49,628 nucleotides of DNA from Spirochaetota bacterium (GCA_038043445.1 JBBTBY010000027.1:120153-169780), one strand, 5' to 3'. Shown: positions 34,286 to 42,755, numbered from the stretch's first letter. The notes: generated from the sequence alone by a model not told the origin. Numbers and translations: made by a program.

Positions 34286-34882
34286 CTAACCCTTTCTGCG
34301 GCGCTCTGTCTTTCCCTTCTTTCGCACCGAGAACCCGAATTGTCCGATCAATTTTCCCACCTCGTAATACCGCCCATGCGAAAAGCAGATAGGTGCTGTG
34401 TCATGAAAGCGGAACACGCCGGTCTTTGGATTGATGCATGCGCTGTCTACCTGCACGGCGGCCACCTTCGCGATGAACATATGATGCGTTCCGAGCTTCA
34501 TCATATCGGTGACCGTGCATTCGATGTTCACCGGCGATTCTTCGATGATCGGCGCGGTCACGGCGGAGGCTGTGCGCGGCGTCAGTTTCATTTCCTTGAA
34601 TTTATCGACGTCGCGGCCGCTTTTCACCCCGCACCAGTCGGCGGCGAAGGCCAGGGCGCGCGTTGTCAGATTGATGACGAACGCCTTATGCGCACTGATG
34701 ATGCCGTAGGAGTGGCGTTCGGGACGGATGGAGATGGAGCACATCGGCGGGTCAGAACAGATCGTCCCCGCCCATGCAACGGTTATGATATTATACTCTT
34801 CACGCCGCGCGCCGACGCTCACCATGACGGCGGGAAGCGGATAGAGGAGCGTTCCCGGTTTCCAGAGCGCTTTCGATCTCAT
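34286..34882 (-). CDS. Flavin reductase-like FMN-binding protein
   Basis: 198 residues. The N-terminal '[10 protein letters not shown]...[25 protein letters not shown]' and '[16 protein letters not shown]' match the flavin-reductase-like split-barrel family that binds FMN and reduces it with NAD(P)H or acts on another acceptor. The tail is strongly basic ([11 protein letters not shown]). Its ATG overlaps the chemoreceptor stop by 4 bases, so it is translated from the same mRNA. The natural acceptor is unknown; linkage to a chemoreceptor hints at redox or energy sensing, but this could be incidental. Confidence 0.82.
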   Translation of the reverse strand: MRSKALWKPGTLLYPLPAVMVSVGARREEYNIITVAWAGTICSDPPMCSISIRPERHSYGIISAHKAFVINLTTRALAFAADWCGVKSGRDVDKFKEMKLTPRTASAVTAPIIEESPVNIECTVTDMMKLGTHHMFIAKVAAVQVDSACINPKTGVFRFHDTAPICFSHGRYYEVGKLIGQFGFSVRKKGKTERRRKG

Positions 34883-36762
34883 ACGCCCGAGAGCTTTTTC
34901 ACCGGTTCGGCATCGATCGTGTATCGGCGTATCTCGTCCTCAAGCTTCGCTATCGATTCTGTCGTCTTAGAAGTGAGCTTCAGTATCTCCTGAATGGCGG
35001 TGTTGACCTCGACCGCACCCGAGCCCATCTCGTTCATGCTCGTCTGGATCTCCCCGGACAGATGCTTAAGTTCACCCACCGAGTCCGTCGTGGTCTTGGC
35101 GAACGATTCGAAGGAGCCGAACTCGCTCTTCATGGCGGAGAGCGCGCGGGTTATTTCCTCATACGATTTTTTCACCGTACCGGTGATCGAGGAGATCGAT
35201 GCGATGGCAGAGAGCATCTCGGAGGCGCCGGAGGACTGCTCGTCCGCGGCATGTTTGACCTGTGCGACGATGCCCGAGAGGTTCTGCGATTCGGCGGATA
35301 CGATGCTGAAATTCCTGCCGGTCTCCTCAAGGTCGCGTGCGGTCGTCTTTATGTTCTGCTCGATGGCCTTAAGCGATTTCTTCGCCTCATCGGCCTGCTT
35401 GTTCGATATGTCCGAGAGCTTGCGTATCTCTTCTGCGACCACCGCAAAGCCCTTGCCCTGCTCTCCCGCATGCGCCGCTTCTATCGCCGCGTTCATGGCG
35501 AGGAGATTCGTCTGTGCAGCGACATTGGATATCATGCCGACGAATTCGTTTATGATGCCCACCGCGGTGAGTACGCCGCTCATGTTCTGTGTGGTCTTCT
35601 CCATGAGATGTTTGCTGCTCTCGGAGACCGTGGAGAGCTCTGTTGCGGTCACGTTCGCCTTGTCGGCGACATTGTTCACGCTCTCGATGGTGGCGTTCAT
35701 TTCCTCGACGGACGACGCCATCTGCTCCACCGAGGTCGCATTGTTCTGAATGATGCCGGTGAGCTCATCGGTCCGCCCGAGGAGCTGCTGTATGCTCATG
35801 CTGATATTCGCCGCGTTCGACCTGAGCCCCGCGCTTGCCGTTTCCGTGCGCTCAACGAGGGAGAATTGTGCGCTCACCGTACCCTCGATGGACTTGAGGT
35901 TCGCCGTCATTTCATTGATCGCCGCCGCGCTCTGTGTCATGCCGGAAGAGAGGAGCTCGCTTTGCTCGCGCGAACGGTCCACGTTGTCCCGGACCGCGGA
36001 AAGCAGCGAGCGTATCTTTTCCGCGAACGTGTTGAAGCTCGCGGCAAGAACGCCGAACTCGTCGTGCGTTCGTATATCGAGGCGTTTGGTGAGATCGGCT
36101 TCGCCGCTCGCGATATCGCGGAGCATTCTGTTCACATGGTTCATCGGGCGCATGATCGCCGAAAGAAAAAGATACATGACGGCGATGGTCACGACGGTGA
36201 GCATGATCATCACGACCTGTATGAGGATAATGGTGCCGTGGAAAAGCTTGGTCAGTTCGCTTTCCCTGACCGCCTCGACGACTGTCCACTTCCACGGATC
36301 GAAATTGCGGAAGAGCGACCATTTCTTTTCACCCTTATAGGTATAGCGTATTGACCCGGAGCGCTGTTGCAGCATCTGCGCAATGAATGGTTCGTTGGTC
36401 ACATCCGTACTGCCTCGTGGGAGCGACGGGTGCATGACAATAATGCCGCTTTCGTCGATGATGTACGGATAATACGCCGCATTCGTTTTGCCGGCGAAGT
36501 ACAGCTTTGAAAGCTGATCGATAAGCGAACTTTGGAAGGCGCTTTGGTAGTCATCGGCCATGCCGGTCGCAGCAAGATCGTCATGCTTCTGCTTGAGCAT
36601 GTCCATAATGATGTCGATATCGCCGCTGAAATCCTCGTGCTGAAGCGTGAACGCGAGCCGATTCATAGCCGTGTACGATACGATGCCGAGTATCACCATG
36701 ACCGTTGCGTATGATACGATGATGAGGAACAGTATCTTGATCTTTACCGATAATCGATGCAT
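34879..36762 (-). CDS. Methyl-accepting chemotaxis protein with periplasmic Cache sensor
   Basis: 627 residues. TM1 (about 8-30), a periplasmic Cache-type sensor (about 35-185, with '[20 protein letters not shown]' and '[14 protein letters not shown]'), TM2 (about 190-213), a HAMP segment and a long cytoplasmic coiled coil. The signalling tip matches the family hallmark ('[33 protein letters not shown]', split here as two motifs in the protein). It lacks an obvious C-terminal CheR-tethering pentapeptide. It probably senses small organic ligands and feeds CheA/CheW elsewhere. A stand-alone Cache protein gene lies just upstream, separated by a terminator hairpin. Confidence 0.93.
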   Translation of the reverse strand: MHRLSVKIKILFLIIVSYATVMVILGIVSYTAMNRLAFTLQHEDFSGDIDIIMDMLKQKHDDLAATGMADDYQSAFQSSLIDQLSKLYFAGKTNAAYYPYIIDESGIIVMHPSLPRGSTDVTNEPFIAQMLQQRSGSIRYTYKGEKKWSLFRNFDPWKWTVVEAVRESELTKLFHGTIILIQVVMIMLTVVTIAVMYLFLSAIMRPMNHVNRMLRDIASGEADLTKRLDIRTHDEFGVLAASFNTFAEKIRSLLSAVRDNVDRSREQSELLSSGMTQSAAAINEMTANLKSIEGTVSAQFSLVERTETASAGLRSNAANISMSIQQLLGRTDELTGIIQNNATSVEQMASSVEEMNATIESVNNVADKANVTATELSTVSESSKHLMEKTTQNMSGVLTAVGIINEFVGMISNVAAQTNLLAMNAAIEAAHAGEQGKGFAVVAEEIRKLSDISNKQADEAKKSLKAIEQNIKTTARDLEETGRNFSIVSAESQNLSGIVAQVKHAADEQSSGASEMLSAIASISSITGTVKKSYEEITRALSAMKSEFGSFESFAKTTTDSVGELKHLSGEIQTSMNEMGSGAVEVNTAIQEILKLTSKTTESIAKLEDEIRRYTIDAEPVKKLSGV

Positions 36763-36786
36763 GGAGCCTCCGCGCCCTTAAGACAG

Positions 36787-36822
36787 AAAATCCCGGCGTC
36801 CCCGCATGGGGAACGCCGGGAT
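36787..36822 (-). terminator. Rho-independent terminator after the Cache-protein gene
   Basis: A strong GC-rich inverted repeat (ATCCCGGCG...CGCCGGGAT, nearly 15 pairs with one bulge, loop GCAT) ends in TTTT on the minus strand. It lies 13 bases past the Cache gene stop and before the chemoreceptor gene. Confidence 0.75.
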
Positions 36823-36834
36823 ATGCGAACGTGT

Positions 36835-37308
36835 CTATTTCGCGTCTGCGAGAAAAATACCGCAACCGATGAGCACATCCTTGCCGGGAACCTTCATGAC
36901 GAACGAAGTCTTTGTCTGTATGGCCTTCGTTGTCGGTACGCGGTTCTTGTAGGTCGGCGTCCAGAGCCCGCCGCCTTTGTCCGATTTCGCTGTCTTCACG
37001 ATGTCGAGGATATAGAGCTTCCCGTCGATATCCTTCTGCTCGATCCAGTTCTTGCCCACTTTCTCGTTGAGCATGCCGTGCGCGAGGCATACACCGGTGA
37101 AATTGTACATGAAAACGTAGTAATCGCCGTCGACGAACTGTCCCTTCTTGTCGTGGAACGCAGCCACCGCTTTCGCCTCACCGTTCGCCTGATAGAATGC
37201 GACGGCTTTCTTTACGATAGCCTCCGCTTTCGCCTTGTCCGTTGCCGCCGGAAAAAGCATTCCCGTGACCGCGAGCGCGCACAGCATCGTGATGATCTTT
37301 CGTGCCAT
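36835..37308 (-). CDS. Secreted single-Cache-domain protein
   Basis: 157 residues from the ATG at 37308, with AAGGAGG upstream (the frame opens six codons earlier without such a site). A signal peptide (core 'IITMLCALAVTGMLFPA') leads to a single Cache domain: 'AVAFYQANGEAKAVAAFHDKKGQFVDGDYYVFMYN', 'GVCLAHGMLNEKVGKNW' and 'YILDIV'. This is the sCache_2-like fold that usually forms the sensor part of chemoreceptors and kinases, but here it has no membrane anchor after the signal and no output domain. It may act as a periplasmic ligand-binding partner for the adjacent chemoreceptor (inference). It has its own strong promoter and terminator. Confidence 0.83.
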   Translation of the reverse strand: MARKIITMLCALAVTGMLFPAATDKAKAEAIVKKAVAFYQANGEAKAVAAFHDKKGQFVDGDYYVFMYNFTGVCLAHGMLNEKVGKNWIEQKDIDGKLYILDIVKTAKSDKGGGLWTPTYKNRVPTTKAIQTKTSFVMKVPGKDVLIGCGIFLADAK

Positions 37309-37381
37309 ACGATCCTCCTTATTCAATATTTTTTCTATAACAGACGTTCGCTACGCCGTTATATTCGCTCAAATCGATGTA

Positions 37382-37409
37382 AGTATAGCGCCGTTCCATG
37401 AATTGTCAA
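37382..37409 (-). promoter_or_regulatory. Strong sigma70-like promoter of the Cache-protein gene
   Basis: Minus strand: TTGACA (37409-37404, 6/6), 16-base spacer, TATACT (37387-37382, 5/6). Transcription would start near 37375, leaving a 67-base leader. Confidence 0.7.
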
Positions 37410-37433
37410 GGAAAACGGCACGTTCGTGGCAGA

Positions 37434-37462
37434 ATGTCATTTTCCCGATCATAGGATATACT
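37434..37462 (+). promoter_or_regulatory. Probable promoter of the SDR gene
   Basis: Plus strand: ATGTCA (37434-37439, 4/6), 17-base spacer, TATACT (37457-37462, 5/6). The start point near 37469 gives a leader of about 11 bases, which includes the AGGT before the ATG. Confidence 0.45.
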
Positions 37463-37479
37463 TGTATGCAGGTAAAGAT

Positions 37480-38463
37480 ATGAAAATATTGTTCATCGGC
37501 GGTACGGGAAACATATCGCGGGCATGTACGGCGCATGCCGCAGCCGCGGGATATGACGTTTGGGTCCTCAATAGAGGCACGAGGGATGTCCCGCTTCCGT
37601 CGGCGGCACATTCGATCATCGGCGATATTACCAGGGCGGAGACACATGCCGAGTTGGCCAAGCATTCCTTCGATGTGGTCGTGGACTGGATAGCGTATAC
37701 GCCGGAAGAAATAGAGCGTGATATTCGGCTCTTTCGCGGACGGACGGGGCAGTACGTGTTCATAAGCTCAGCATCATGCTACGAGCGAGCGCCCAGGCAT
37801 TATATCATCACCGAGGATACACCGCTCAGGAACCCTTACTGGACGTATTCGCAGAAGAAGATAGCCTGCGAAGAGCTGCTCATGCGCGCGTACCGGGACG
37901 AACATTTTCCCGTCACGATACTCCGCCCGTCGCTCACCTATGGGGACGGCTGGATACCAGCAGCGCTCGGCGGCACCGATTATACCATCATCGATCGTCT
38001 TCGAACGGGCAGGGACATCATCATTCATGGCGACGGGACATCGCTTTGGGAAATGACGCATAATACCGACTTCGCCTCTGGATTCACGGGGCTGCTCGGC
38101 AATGCGAAGGCCGTCGGCGAGGCGTTCCATATCACCTCCGGCGAGGTGCTCACGTGGAACGATATCTACCGGATGATCGCAGAGGCCGCAGGCACAGCGC
38201 TTTCCGCCGTCCATATCCCTTCCGACTTCATCGCTTCCGTCGACGCTGAATTCGGCGCACGCCTTCACGGTGATAAAGCGGTAAGCATCGTATTCGATAA
38301 TGCGAAGATAAAACGTTTTGTCCCTTCATACAGGGCGCAAGTCAAGTTCTGTGACGGCATACAAAAGGCGGTATCGTGGTTCGATGCGGATGCAACACGG
38401 TGTGTGGTGAATGAGAAGATGAACGCACGTATCGATGCCGTACTCGATGCGTACGGGGCGTGA
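37480..38463 (+). CDS. NAD(P)-dependent epimerase/dehydratase (extended or atypical SDR)
   Basis: About 327 residues from the ATG at 37480; the frame opens at 37426 but the Rossmann strand starts cleanly at MKILFIGGTGNISRACTAHA. The nucleotide loop is GGTGNIS, followed by 'VWVLNRGTRD'. A YxxxK pair appears in 'WTYSQKKIACEE', and 'VTILRPSLTYG' is the usual substrate-side strand. It most resembles atypical SDRs of the NAD-dependent epimerase group; the sugar-nucleotide or other substrate cannot be named. It stands alone between divergent Cache and downstream lipoprotein genes with its own promoter. Confidence 0.83.
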   Translation: MKILFIGGTGNISRACTAHAAAAGYDVWVLNRGTRDVPLPSAAHSIIGDITRAETHAELAKHSFDVVVDWIAYTPEEIERDIRLFRGRTGQYVFISSASCYERAPRHYIITEDTPLRNPYWTYSQKKIACEELLMRAYRDEHFPVTILRPSLTYGDGWIPAALGGTDYTIIDRLRTGRDIIIHGDGTSLWEMTHNTDFASGFTGLLGNAKAVGEAFHITSGEVLTWNDIYRMIAEAAGTALSAVHIPSDFIASVDAEFGARLHGDKAVSIVFDNAKIKRFVPSYRAQVKFCDGIQKAVSWFDADATRCVVNEKMNARIDAVLDAYGA

Positions 38464-38512
38464 CTATAGAAACTCCCGTAAAAAGGACACTTTGCCACGA
38501 ACGGTATACTAC

Positions 38513-38565
38513 TCATACTTCCGTATGATATCGCCTGAATTCAGAAAAATCATACTTTTGTATGA
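38513..38565. promoter_or_regulatory. Paired identical palindromes upstream of the lipoprotein promoter
   Basis: TCATAC-TTCC-GTATGA (38513-38528) and TCATAC-TTTT-GTATGA (38550-38565) have identical six-base arms and four-base spacers; their centres are 37 bases apart. The second ends at the base before the -35 hexamer, placing its centre near -43, a classic activator position. No regulator gene is adjacent. Confidence 0.65.
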
Positions 38566-38594
38566 TGGACAAATCCATTGTTCTCGCGTATACT
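38566..38594 (+). promoter_or_regulatory. sigma70-like promoter of the lipoprotein pair
   Basis: TGGACA (38566-38571, 5/6), a 17-base spacer, TATACT (38589-38594, 5/6). Start near 38601, with an AAGGAG ribosome binding site at 38617 before the ATG at 38630. Confidence 0.65.
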
Positions 38595-38629
38595 GTTGCC
38601 GGTATCGATCAAAGTAAAAGGAGTGTTCA

Positions 38630-39454
38630 ATGAAACGAATCGCTGTTCTCTCATCTCTCAGTGTCGTCCTTCTCATGATCATGAGTTGTGCGGCCCCCAT
38701 GGCGTACAGGGAAGAGGTGAAAAAGGTGAAAAAGGTCGCCGTGATAAGCGTCGGGGCGAACTCCCTCATTTTCCACGCAGAAACAGGCACCTACAATGCT
38801 CCGGAGAAAGAAGATGCACGGGTCGCGGAGCGGAGAAAAGAATCAGGCTTCGGAACGGATTCTACCCCGGACTGCATTAACCAGATACTCGCTGCAGCCT
38901 ATGATACGGTCAGGGAAGAGTTCAAAGCGATACCTCACTGGCAGATCATCCCTGTTGAAGCCATTAAGGACAACGCCGCCTATAAGGCCGCTGTCGGCGA
39001 TCTGACCAATGTACAATACTACATCCCCAGCGCAACACTGCCCGGGACGAAGTTCTTCGATGCGTTCAATGCGGATTCTGAGACGGCACGCCCCTCCTGG
39101 CACCGCATGGCCGATCTTGCAAGGGCGCTCGATGTCGATGCGGTCATGGTCGTGTACACATCACTTGCGTACAAGCCGACCGGCATGGGCTTCGGTCTCA
39201 ATTTCGGGTTCGTAAAGTCGATGGGTCAGCCGGTGGTCGGCATGTCGATCAATGTCATTACCCGCGAGACCAATACCGCCATCTGGGCAAGGACCGGTCT
39301 TAAGTTCAACGGTGAAGAAGTGAAAATGATGCTGAGCGGAAAAGTAAATTTCACCAAGGATGAACCCGCAGTCATGGCCTCGTACAACAAAGCGGTCAAA
39401 GCAAGCGTCAAGAGCATCATGAGCACGGTCGTCGAAGAGATGAACGCGAAGTAA
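38630..39454 (+). CDS. Lipoprotein of unknown function (paralogue 1)
   Basis: 274 residues. A type II signal peptide ends at the Cys in 'VLLMIMSCAAP', so it should be lipid-anchored. The mature protein has a mixed alpha/beta pattern: 'VKKVAVISVGANSLIF', 'VREEFKAIPHWQIIPVEAIKDNAAYKAA', 'LDVDAVMVVYTSLAYKP' and 'VVGMSINVITRETNTAIWARTG', ending 'SVKSIMSTVVEEMNAK'. The layout recalls small lipoproteins whose N-terminal strand/helix pair resembles TolB-N or CsgG-like folds, but I cannot name a family. A paralogue follows 85 bases downstream after a terminator-like hairpin, so the pair is a tandem duplication under one regulated promoter. Confidence 0.75.
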   Translation: MKRIAVLSSLSVVLLMIMSCAAPMAYREEVKKVKKVAVISVGANSLIFHAETGTYNAPEKEDARVAERRKESGFGTDSTPDCINQILAAAYDTVREEFKAIPHWQIIPVEAIKDNAAYKAAVGDLTNVQYYIPSATLPGTKFFDAFNADSETARPSWHRMADLARALDVDAVMVVYTSLAYKPTGMGFGLNFGFVKSMGQPVVGMSINVITRETNTAIWARTGLKFNGEEVKMMLSGKVNFTKDEPAVMASYNKAVKASVKSIMSTVVEEMNAK

Positions 39455-39473
39455 TCGTCTCACACACTGAAAA

Positions 39474-39512
39474 CAACGGCGGCTTGTCTGATGACGGCCG
39501 TCGTTTTTTTTT
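39474..39512 (+). terminator. Terminator-like hairpin between the lipoprotein genes
   Basis: AACGGCGGC pairs with GCCGTCGTT (one G-U pair) and is followed by nine T's. It sits 20 bases after the first stop and only 28 bases before the second ATG, leaving no room for a promoter, so it is probably a partial terminator that lowers expression of the second gene. Confidence 0.65.
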
Positions 39513-39539
39513 CGCCCAACATGCAGCAAGGAGCATGCA

Positions 39540-40358
39540 ATGAGTACCCTGATCGCGCGCGTTCCTATATTCATACTGATGATGTTCATGTCCGTCGGCT
39601 GTGCGACCATTTCGAACAGGGACGATGTGTGCGCGATACGTACGATCGCCATCGTCAGCATGAGCATCAACGCGGAACCGTTCAATGTGAACGGCGCGAT
39701 GCAGAAAGCCGTCGACGGTCGGTCGGCGGCGATGAGCGCTTCCCCGAGCCCGGCAGATACAACACGGTCATCGCTCGGCATCATTCTCGTGAATTTCTCG
39801 GCCATTGTCAAGGAGGAGTTCCAGGCGCTGCCGCACTGGCGGCTCGTGCCCATCGAGCTGGCGAAGGACATGGCAGCGTACAAGGCCGCGCCGGGCGAGC
39901 CTATTGAGGGCCCTGGTCAGGATCCGAGCATGGTCATTCCCGATACCAGGTATTTCGACCCGTTCCGCAAGGATAAGCGATATGCGGCGATATCACGGAG
40001 CAATCTGACCGTTCTCTGCAACGGTCTCGGTATGGATGCGGTCATGGTCATTCGCCAGGAGCTTGCCTATAGACCGGCGGTCCTTCGGCCTGCGGGCGGG
40101 GGCGACCGCACGGGCGTGAAGTCCCTTGGAACGCCGATGGTCGGAACGGCTATTGCGGTCATCACGAAAGAAGGGAGAGCGGCGGTATGGATGCCCGCAA
40201 GCATTGAGGATGCGGCGGAGGATGTGCCGATGCTCGAGTCCGGCAGGGTCAATTTTACCGGCGATGACGCGAAATGCGTCGTTTCATACAACAAGGCGAT
40301 CGCGGCGAGCGTGAAGTCGCTTGTGAAGCGTATCGTTGAAGAGATGAACGCGAAATAG
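39540..40358 (+). CDS. Lipoprotein of unknown function (paralogue 2)
   Basis: 272 residues, with a lipobox Cys in 'MMFMSVGCATIS'. It shares with the preceding protein 'VKEEFQALPHWRLVPIELAKDMAAYKAA', 'GMDAVMVIRQELAYRP', a Gly-rich segment, 'VGTAIAVITKEGRAAVWMPA', 'SGRVNFT' and the near-identical end 'SVKSLVKRIVEEMNAK'. Divergence is much greater in the N-terminal third, consistent with an old tandem duplication. It is read through a leaky terminator from the shared promoter and has AAGGAG 8 bases before the ATG. The function is unknown; conserved Trp and Tyr-Lys/Arg-Pro positions suggest a common fold and ligand surface. Confidence 0.75.
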   Translation: MSTLIARVPIFILMMFMSVGCATISNRDDVCAIRTIAIVSMSINAEPFNVNGAMQKAVDGRSAAMSASPSPADTTRSSLGIILVNFSAIVKEEFQALPHWRLVPIELAKDMAAYKAAPGEPIEGPGQDPSMVIPDTRYFDPFRKDKRYAAISRSNLTVLCNGLGMDAVMVIRQELAYRPAVLRPAGGGDRTGVKSLGTPMVGTAIAVITKEGRAAVWMPASIEDAAEDVPMLESGRVNFTGDDAKCVVSYNKAIAASVKSLVKRIVEEMNAK

Positions 40359-40378
40359 TTTCTCGTTAGGAATAACAG

Positions 40379-40413
40379 CGGCGGCTGGTCTTCTGACCGG
40401 TCGCCGTTTTTTT
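40379..40413 (+). terminator. Rho-independent terminator after the second lipoprotein gene
   Basis: CGGCGGCTGGTC and GACCGGTCGCCG form a 12-base stem with mostly Watson-Crick pairs and a four-base loop, followed by TTTTTTT. It ends the plus-strand unit immediately before the convergent proS stop at 40415. Confidence 0.75.
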
Positions 40414-40414
40414 A

Positions 40415-42139
40415 TTATCCGTTCAATTCCGAGAAGAGCTTGCTGCGTGCTGTAAGCGCATGCTCTACGATGGCGGCAAGCGGCACGTCCGCTTTATCCT
40501 TGTCCCGCCGCAGTTTGAACTCGGCGGTGCCGGCGGCCACTCCGCGTTTGCCTATCGTGATGCGGATGGGTATGCCGATAAGGTCCGCGTCATTGAACTT
40601 GACACCGGGGCGTTCATCGCGGTCATCGAGAAGTACATCCGCTCCGGCTCGGGAAAGTTCATTATACACGCGCTCCGCTTCGTCCATGATCGATCTGTCC
40701 TTGTCGAGCGCGCAGATGATCATTTCATACGGTGCCACCGATATCGGGAATATTATCCCCTTCTCGTCATGATGCTGTTCGATGACGGCGGCAAGCGTGC
40801 GGTTCACGCCGATGCCGTAGCAGCCCATGGTGGGCATGAGCGGCTTGTTCGTCTCATCGAGCACGGTGACATTGAACGCTTCGGTGTATTTTTTTCCGAG
40901 CTTGAAGATATGTCCGAGCTCAAGACCGCGCTTGGAGAGGAGCTTCCCGCCGCACTGAATGCAGTTGTCACCCGCTTTCACGCGGCGAAAGTCGGCAAAT
41001 TCCTTCACGGTAAAATCGCGGCCGTGGTTCACATTGATGATATGCTTGTCATCGGCATTCGCGCCGGTAACGCCATTGATGACGGTCTTGATCGAATGAT
41101 CGGCGATGACCGGGACGTCCATTTTCAGACCGACCGGCCCGGCGAAACCGACGCGCGCACCGGTGACCGTACGCACGAGCGCATCATCGGCAAGGACGAT
41201 CTCTTCACCCCCGAAATAATTCGCCAGTTTTGTTTCGTTCACATCGAGATCGCCGCGTATGAGAACGACGACGGGGCTGCCATCCTCCCGCTTGTAAATG
41301 AGCGTTTTGATGAACTGCGATGCCTCGATCTTGAAGAACGCTTCGAGGTCCTTTATCGTCGCTACGTTCGGCGTATCGACAACGGCCTTCTCCTTCTGTG
41401 CGCAATCGGCGATGTATTCGTTCTTGCATTCGGCCTTCTCGACATTGGCGCGATAATCGCAATCGGTGCAGAATATTATCTCCTCTTCACCGACATCGGA
41501 GAGCACCATGAACTCCTCGCTGCCGCTGCCGCCCATGGCGCCGGAATCCGCCTTTACCGAAACGACATCGATGCCCATGCGCGAGAAGATGCGCTTGTAG
41601 GTGTCGCTCATCTGAGCATAGGTGACATCGAGCGATGCGTCGTCGGTATGGAAGGAGTAGGCGTCCTTCATGACGAATTCGCGCGAGCGAATGACGCCGA
41701 AGCGCGGGCGTATCTCGTCGCGGAATTTCGTGTGTATCTGATAGAGATTGAGCGGGAGCTGGCGGTATGACTGTATCTCGCGTTTGACGATATCGGTGAA
41801 CGCCTCTTCATGCGTCGCGCCGAGCGCCGTATCCACGCCGTGCCTGTCCTTGAGACGGAAAAGCTCCTGGCGGAAAATATCCCAGCGTCCGCTCGGGGTA
41901 AGGAGCTCCCGGGGGAGCAGTATCGGGAAGACGAATTCCTGGGCGCCCGCGCGGTCCATCTCTTCGCGTATGATATTCGTTACTTTACGCAGCGCTTTGA
42001 CGCCGAGGGGAAGATACGTATAGAGGCCGCTTGCGAGCATGCGCATTATCGCCGCGCGGAGCATGAGGGCATGGCTCGGTATCTGCGCCTCGGCAGGGGC
42101 TTCCTTCAATGTGGGGGCGAACAGTCTGCTTACGCGCAT
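40415..42139 (-). CDS. proS: Prolyl-tRNA synthetase (bacterial type with editing insertion)
   Basis: 574 residues, normal for the bacterial-type enzyme that charges tRNA-Pro. Class II motifs are visible: motif 1 region 'REEMDRAGAQEFVFPILLP', motif 2 'RSREFVMKDAYSFHTD' and motif 3 'GCYGIGVNRTLAAVIEQHHDEKGIIFP'. Between motifs 2 and 3 (about 230-390) lies the YbaK-like editing insertion with 'QFIKTLIYKREDG' and 'GARVGFAGPVGLK', which clears mischarged Ala-tRNA-Pro. The C-terminal anticodon-binding domain includes 'VLLDDRDERPGVKFNDADLIGIPIRITIG'. A clean sigma70-like promoter lies 29 bases upstream, and the gene appears to be transcribed alone. Confidence 0.97.
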   Translation of the reverse strand: MRVSRLFAPTLKEAPAEAQIPSHALMLRAAIMRMLASGLYTYLPLGVKALRKVTNIIREEMDRAGAQEFVFPILLPRELLTPSGRWDIFRQELFRLKDRHGVDTALGATHEEAFTDIVKREIQSYRQLPLNLYQIHTKFRDEIRPRFGVIRSREFVMKDAYSFHTDDASLDVTYAQMSDTYKRIFSRMGIDVVSVKADSGAMGGSGSEEFMVLSDVGEEEIIFCTDCDYRANVEKAECKNEYIADCAQKEKAVVDTPNVATIKDLEAFFKIEASQFIKTLIYKREDGSPVVVLIRGDLDVNETKLANYFGGEEIVLADDALVRTVTGARVGFAGPVGLKMDVPVIADHSIKTVINGVTGANADDKHIINVNHGRDFTVKEFADFRRVKAGDNCIQCGGKLLSKRGLELGHIFKLGKKYTEAFNVTVLDETNKPLMPTMGCYGIGVNRTLAAVIEQHHDEKGIIFPISVAPYEMIICALDKDRSIMDEAERVYNELSRAGADVLLDDRDERPGVKFNDADLIGIPIRITIGKRGVAAGTAEFKLRRDKDKADVPLAAIVEHALTARSKLFSELNG

Positions 42140-42167
42140 AACTACCTCGTTTTTCAGAACGGCGACG

Positions 42168-42196
42168 ATTGTATCAGCGGCGGATGAAAATGTAAA
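42168..42196 (-). promoter_or_regulatory. Promoter of proS
   Basis: Minus strand: TTTACA (42196-42191, 5/6), 17-base spacer, TACAAT (42173-42168, 5/6). Transcription would begin near 42161, with GAGGT before the ATG at 42139. The -35 lies immediately after the HD-remnant stop codon. Confidence 0.65.
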
Positions 42197-42199
42197 CCG

Positions 42200-42274
42200 C
42201 TATTTCCCGAACATCTCGTCGATTTCGATAATGAATGCAAGCTGTTTCATGAAACGTTCATTCGCCGGTATCAT
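42200..42274 (-). pseudogene. Truncated HD-domain hydrolase (YfbR-like) remnant
   Basis: An ATG overlapping the NUDIX stop (TGATG) opens 24 codons: MIPANERFMKQLAFIIEIDE, then MFGK and TAG. 'KQLAFIIEID' matches, from memory, the start of HD-domain nucleotidases ('...QLxFIxEIDKLK...') that normally run 180-200 residues with HD metal-binding motifs. None of the metal-binding part remains; the proS promoter begins right after the stop. The start is still translationally coupled to the NUDIX gene, so this looks like a gene lost by deletion. Confidence 0.5.
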
Positions 42275-42720
42275 CAGTTCACATCTCCCCAGTAGATATT
42301 CCTGTCATGCATGCGTATCCGATCCAACAGCACCTTCGGATATACCGCATATTCCGGCGCGGCTATGTCGACCCAGACAATACCGTCCTGGCCGCCGTCA
42401 AGATGCGATGCATTCTCCATGTTCGGGCGTGTAAGAAGCTCGCATTCGAACATGAATTCCACCTGATGCAGATCATCCGCTTCCTTGAACTCGTGGTTAC
42501 GCGCGATGTATTCCCGTATGTAAGTCAGTCCCTGTACGGCGACTTCTGCGCCGATCTCTTCGCGGCATTCGCGCTTGACCGCATCGATGAACGTTTCGTT
42601 CTTTTCCTGACCGCCGCCGGGAAGTATGCAGTAGTGTCCGCCCGCGCCGGTCTTCCGGATACACAGCAGCCTATTGTTCTCAATGATGATAGCCTTCGCT
42701 GAATTGCGTACTGGATACAT
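42274..42720 (-). CDS. NUDIX hydrolase
   Basis: 148 residues from the ATG at 42720, with AAGGAG 5 bases upstream. The complete Nudix box is present in 'GGGQEKNETFIDAVKRECREEIGAEV' (Gx5Ex7REUxEExGU), preceded by 'HYCILPGGG'. The enzyme binds Mg2+ through the REUxEE glutamates and cleaves a nucleoside diphosphate linked to another group; the 'IREYIARNHEFKEADDLHQVEFMFEC' segment is typical of the broad MutT/ADP-ribose-type subgroup. The substrate is unknown. It follows the DUF3795 gene by 35 bases and leads into a broken HD-hydrolase start. Confidence 0.92.
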   Translation of the reverse strand: MYPVRNSAKAIIIENNRLLCIRKTGAGGHYCILPGGGQEKNETFIDAVKRECREEIGAEVAVQGLTYIREYIARNHEFKEADDLHQVEFMFECELLTRPNMENASHLDGGQDGIVWVDIAAPEYAVYPKVLLDRIRMHDRNIYWGDVN

Positions 42721-42755
42721 CGCCACTCCTTCGTCTTACTGCCGGTCGGCGTACG

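Noticed and set aside
35062-36354. 430-codon plus-strand open frame antisense to the chemoreceptor
   Set aside because: Composition is that of a complementary-strand shadow, with no recognisable motif or ribosome binding site; the chemoreceptor on the other strand is unambiguous.
40460-41770. 436-codon plus-strand open frame antisense to proS
   Set aside because: proS motifs 1-3 and the editing domain are clear on the minus strand; the opposing frame shows no domain.
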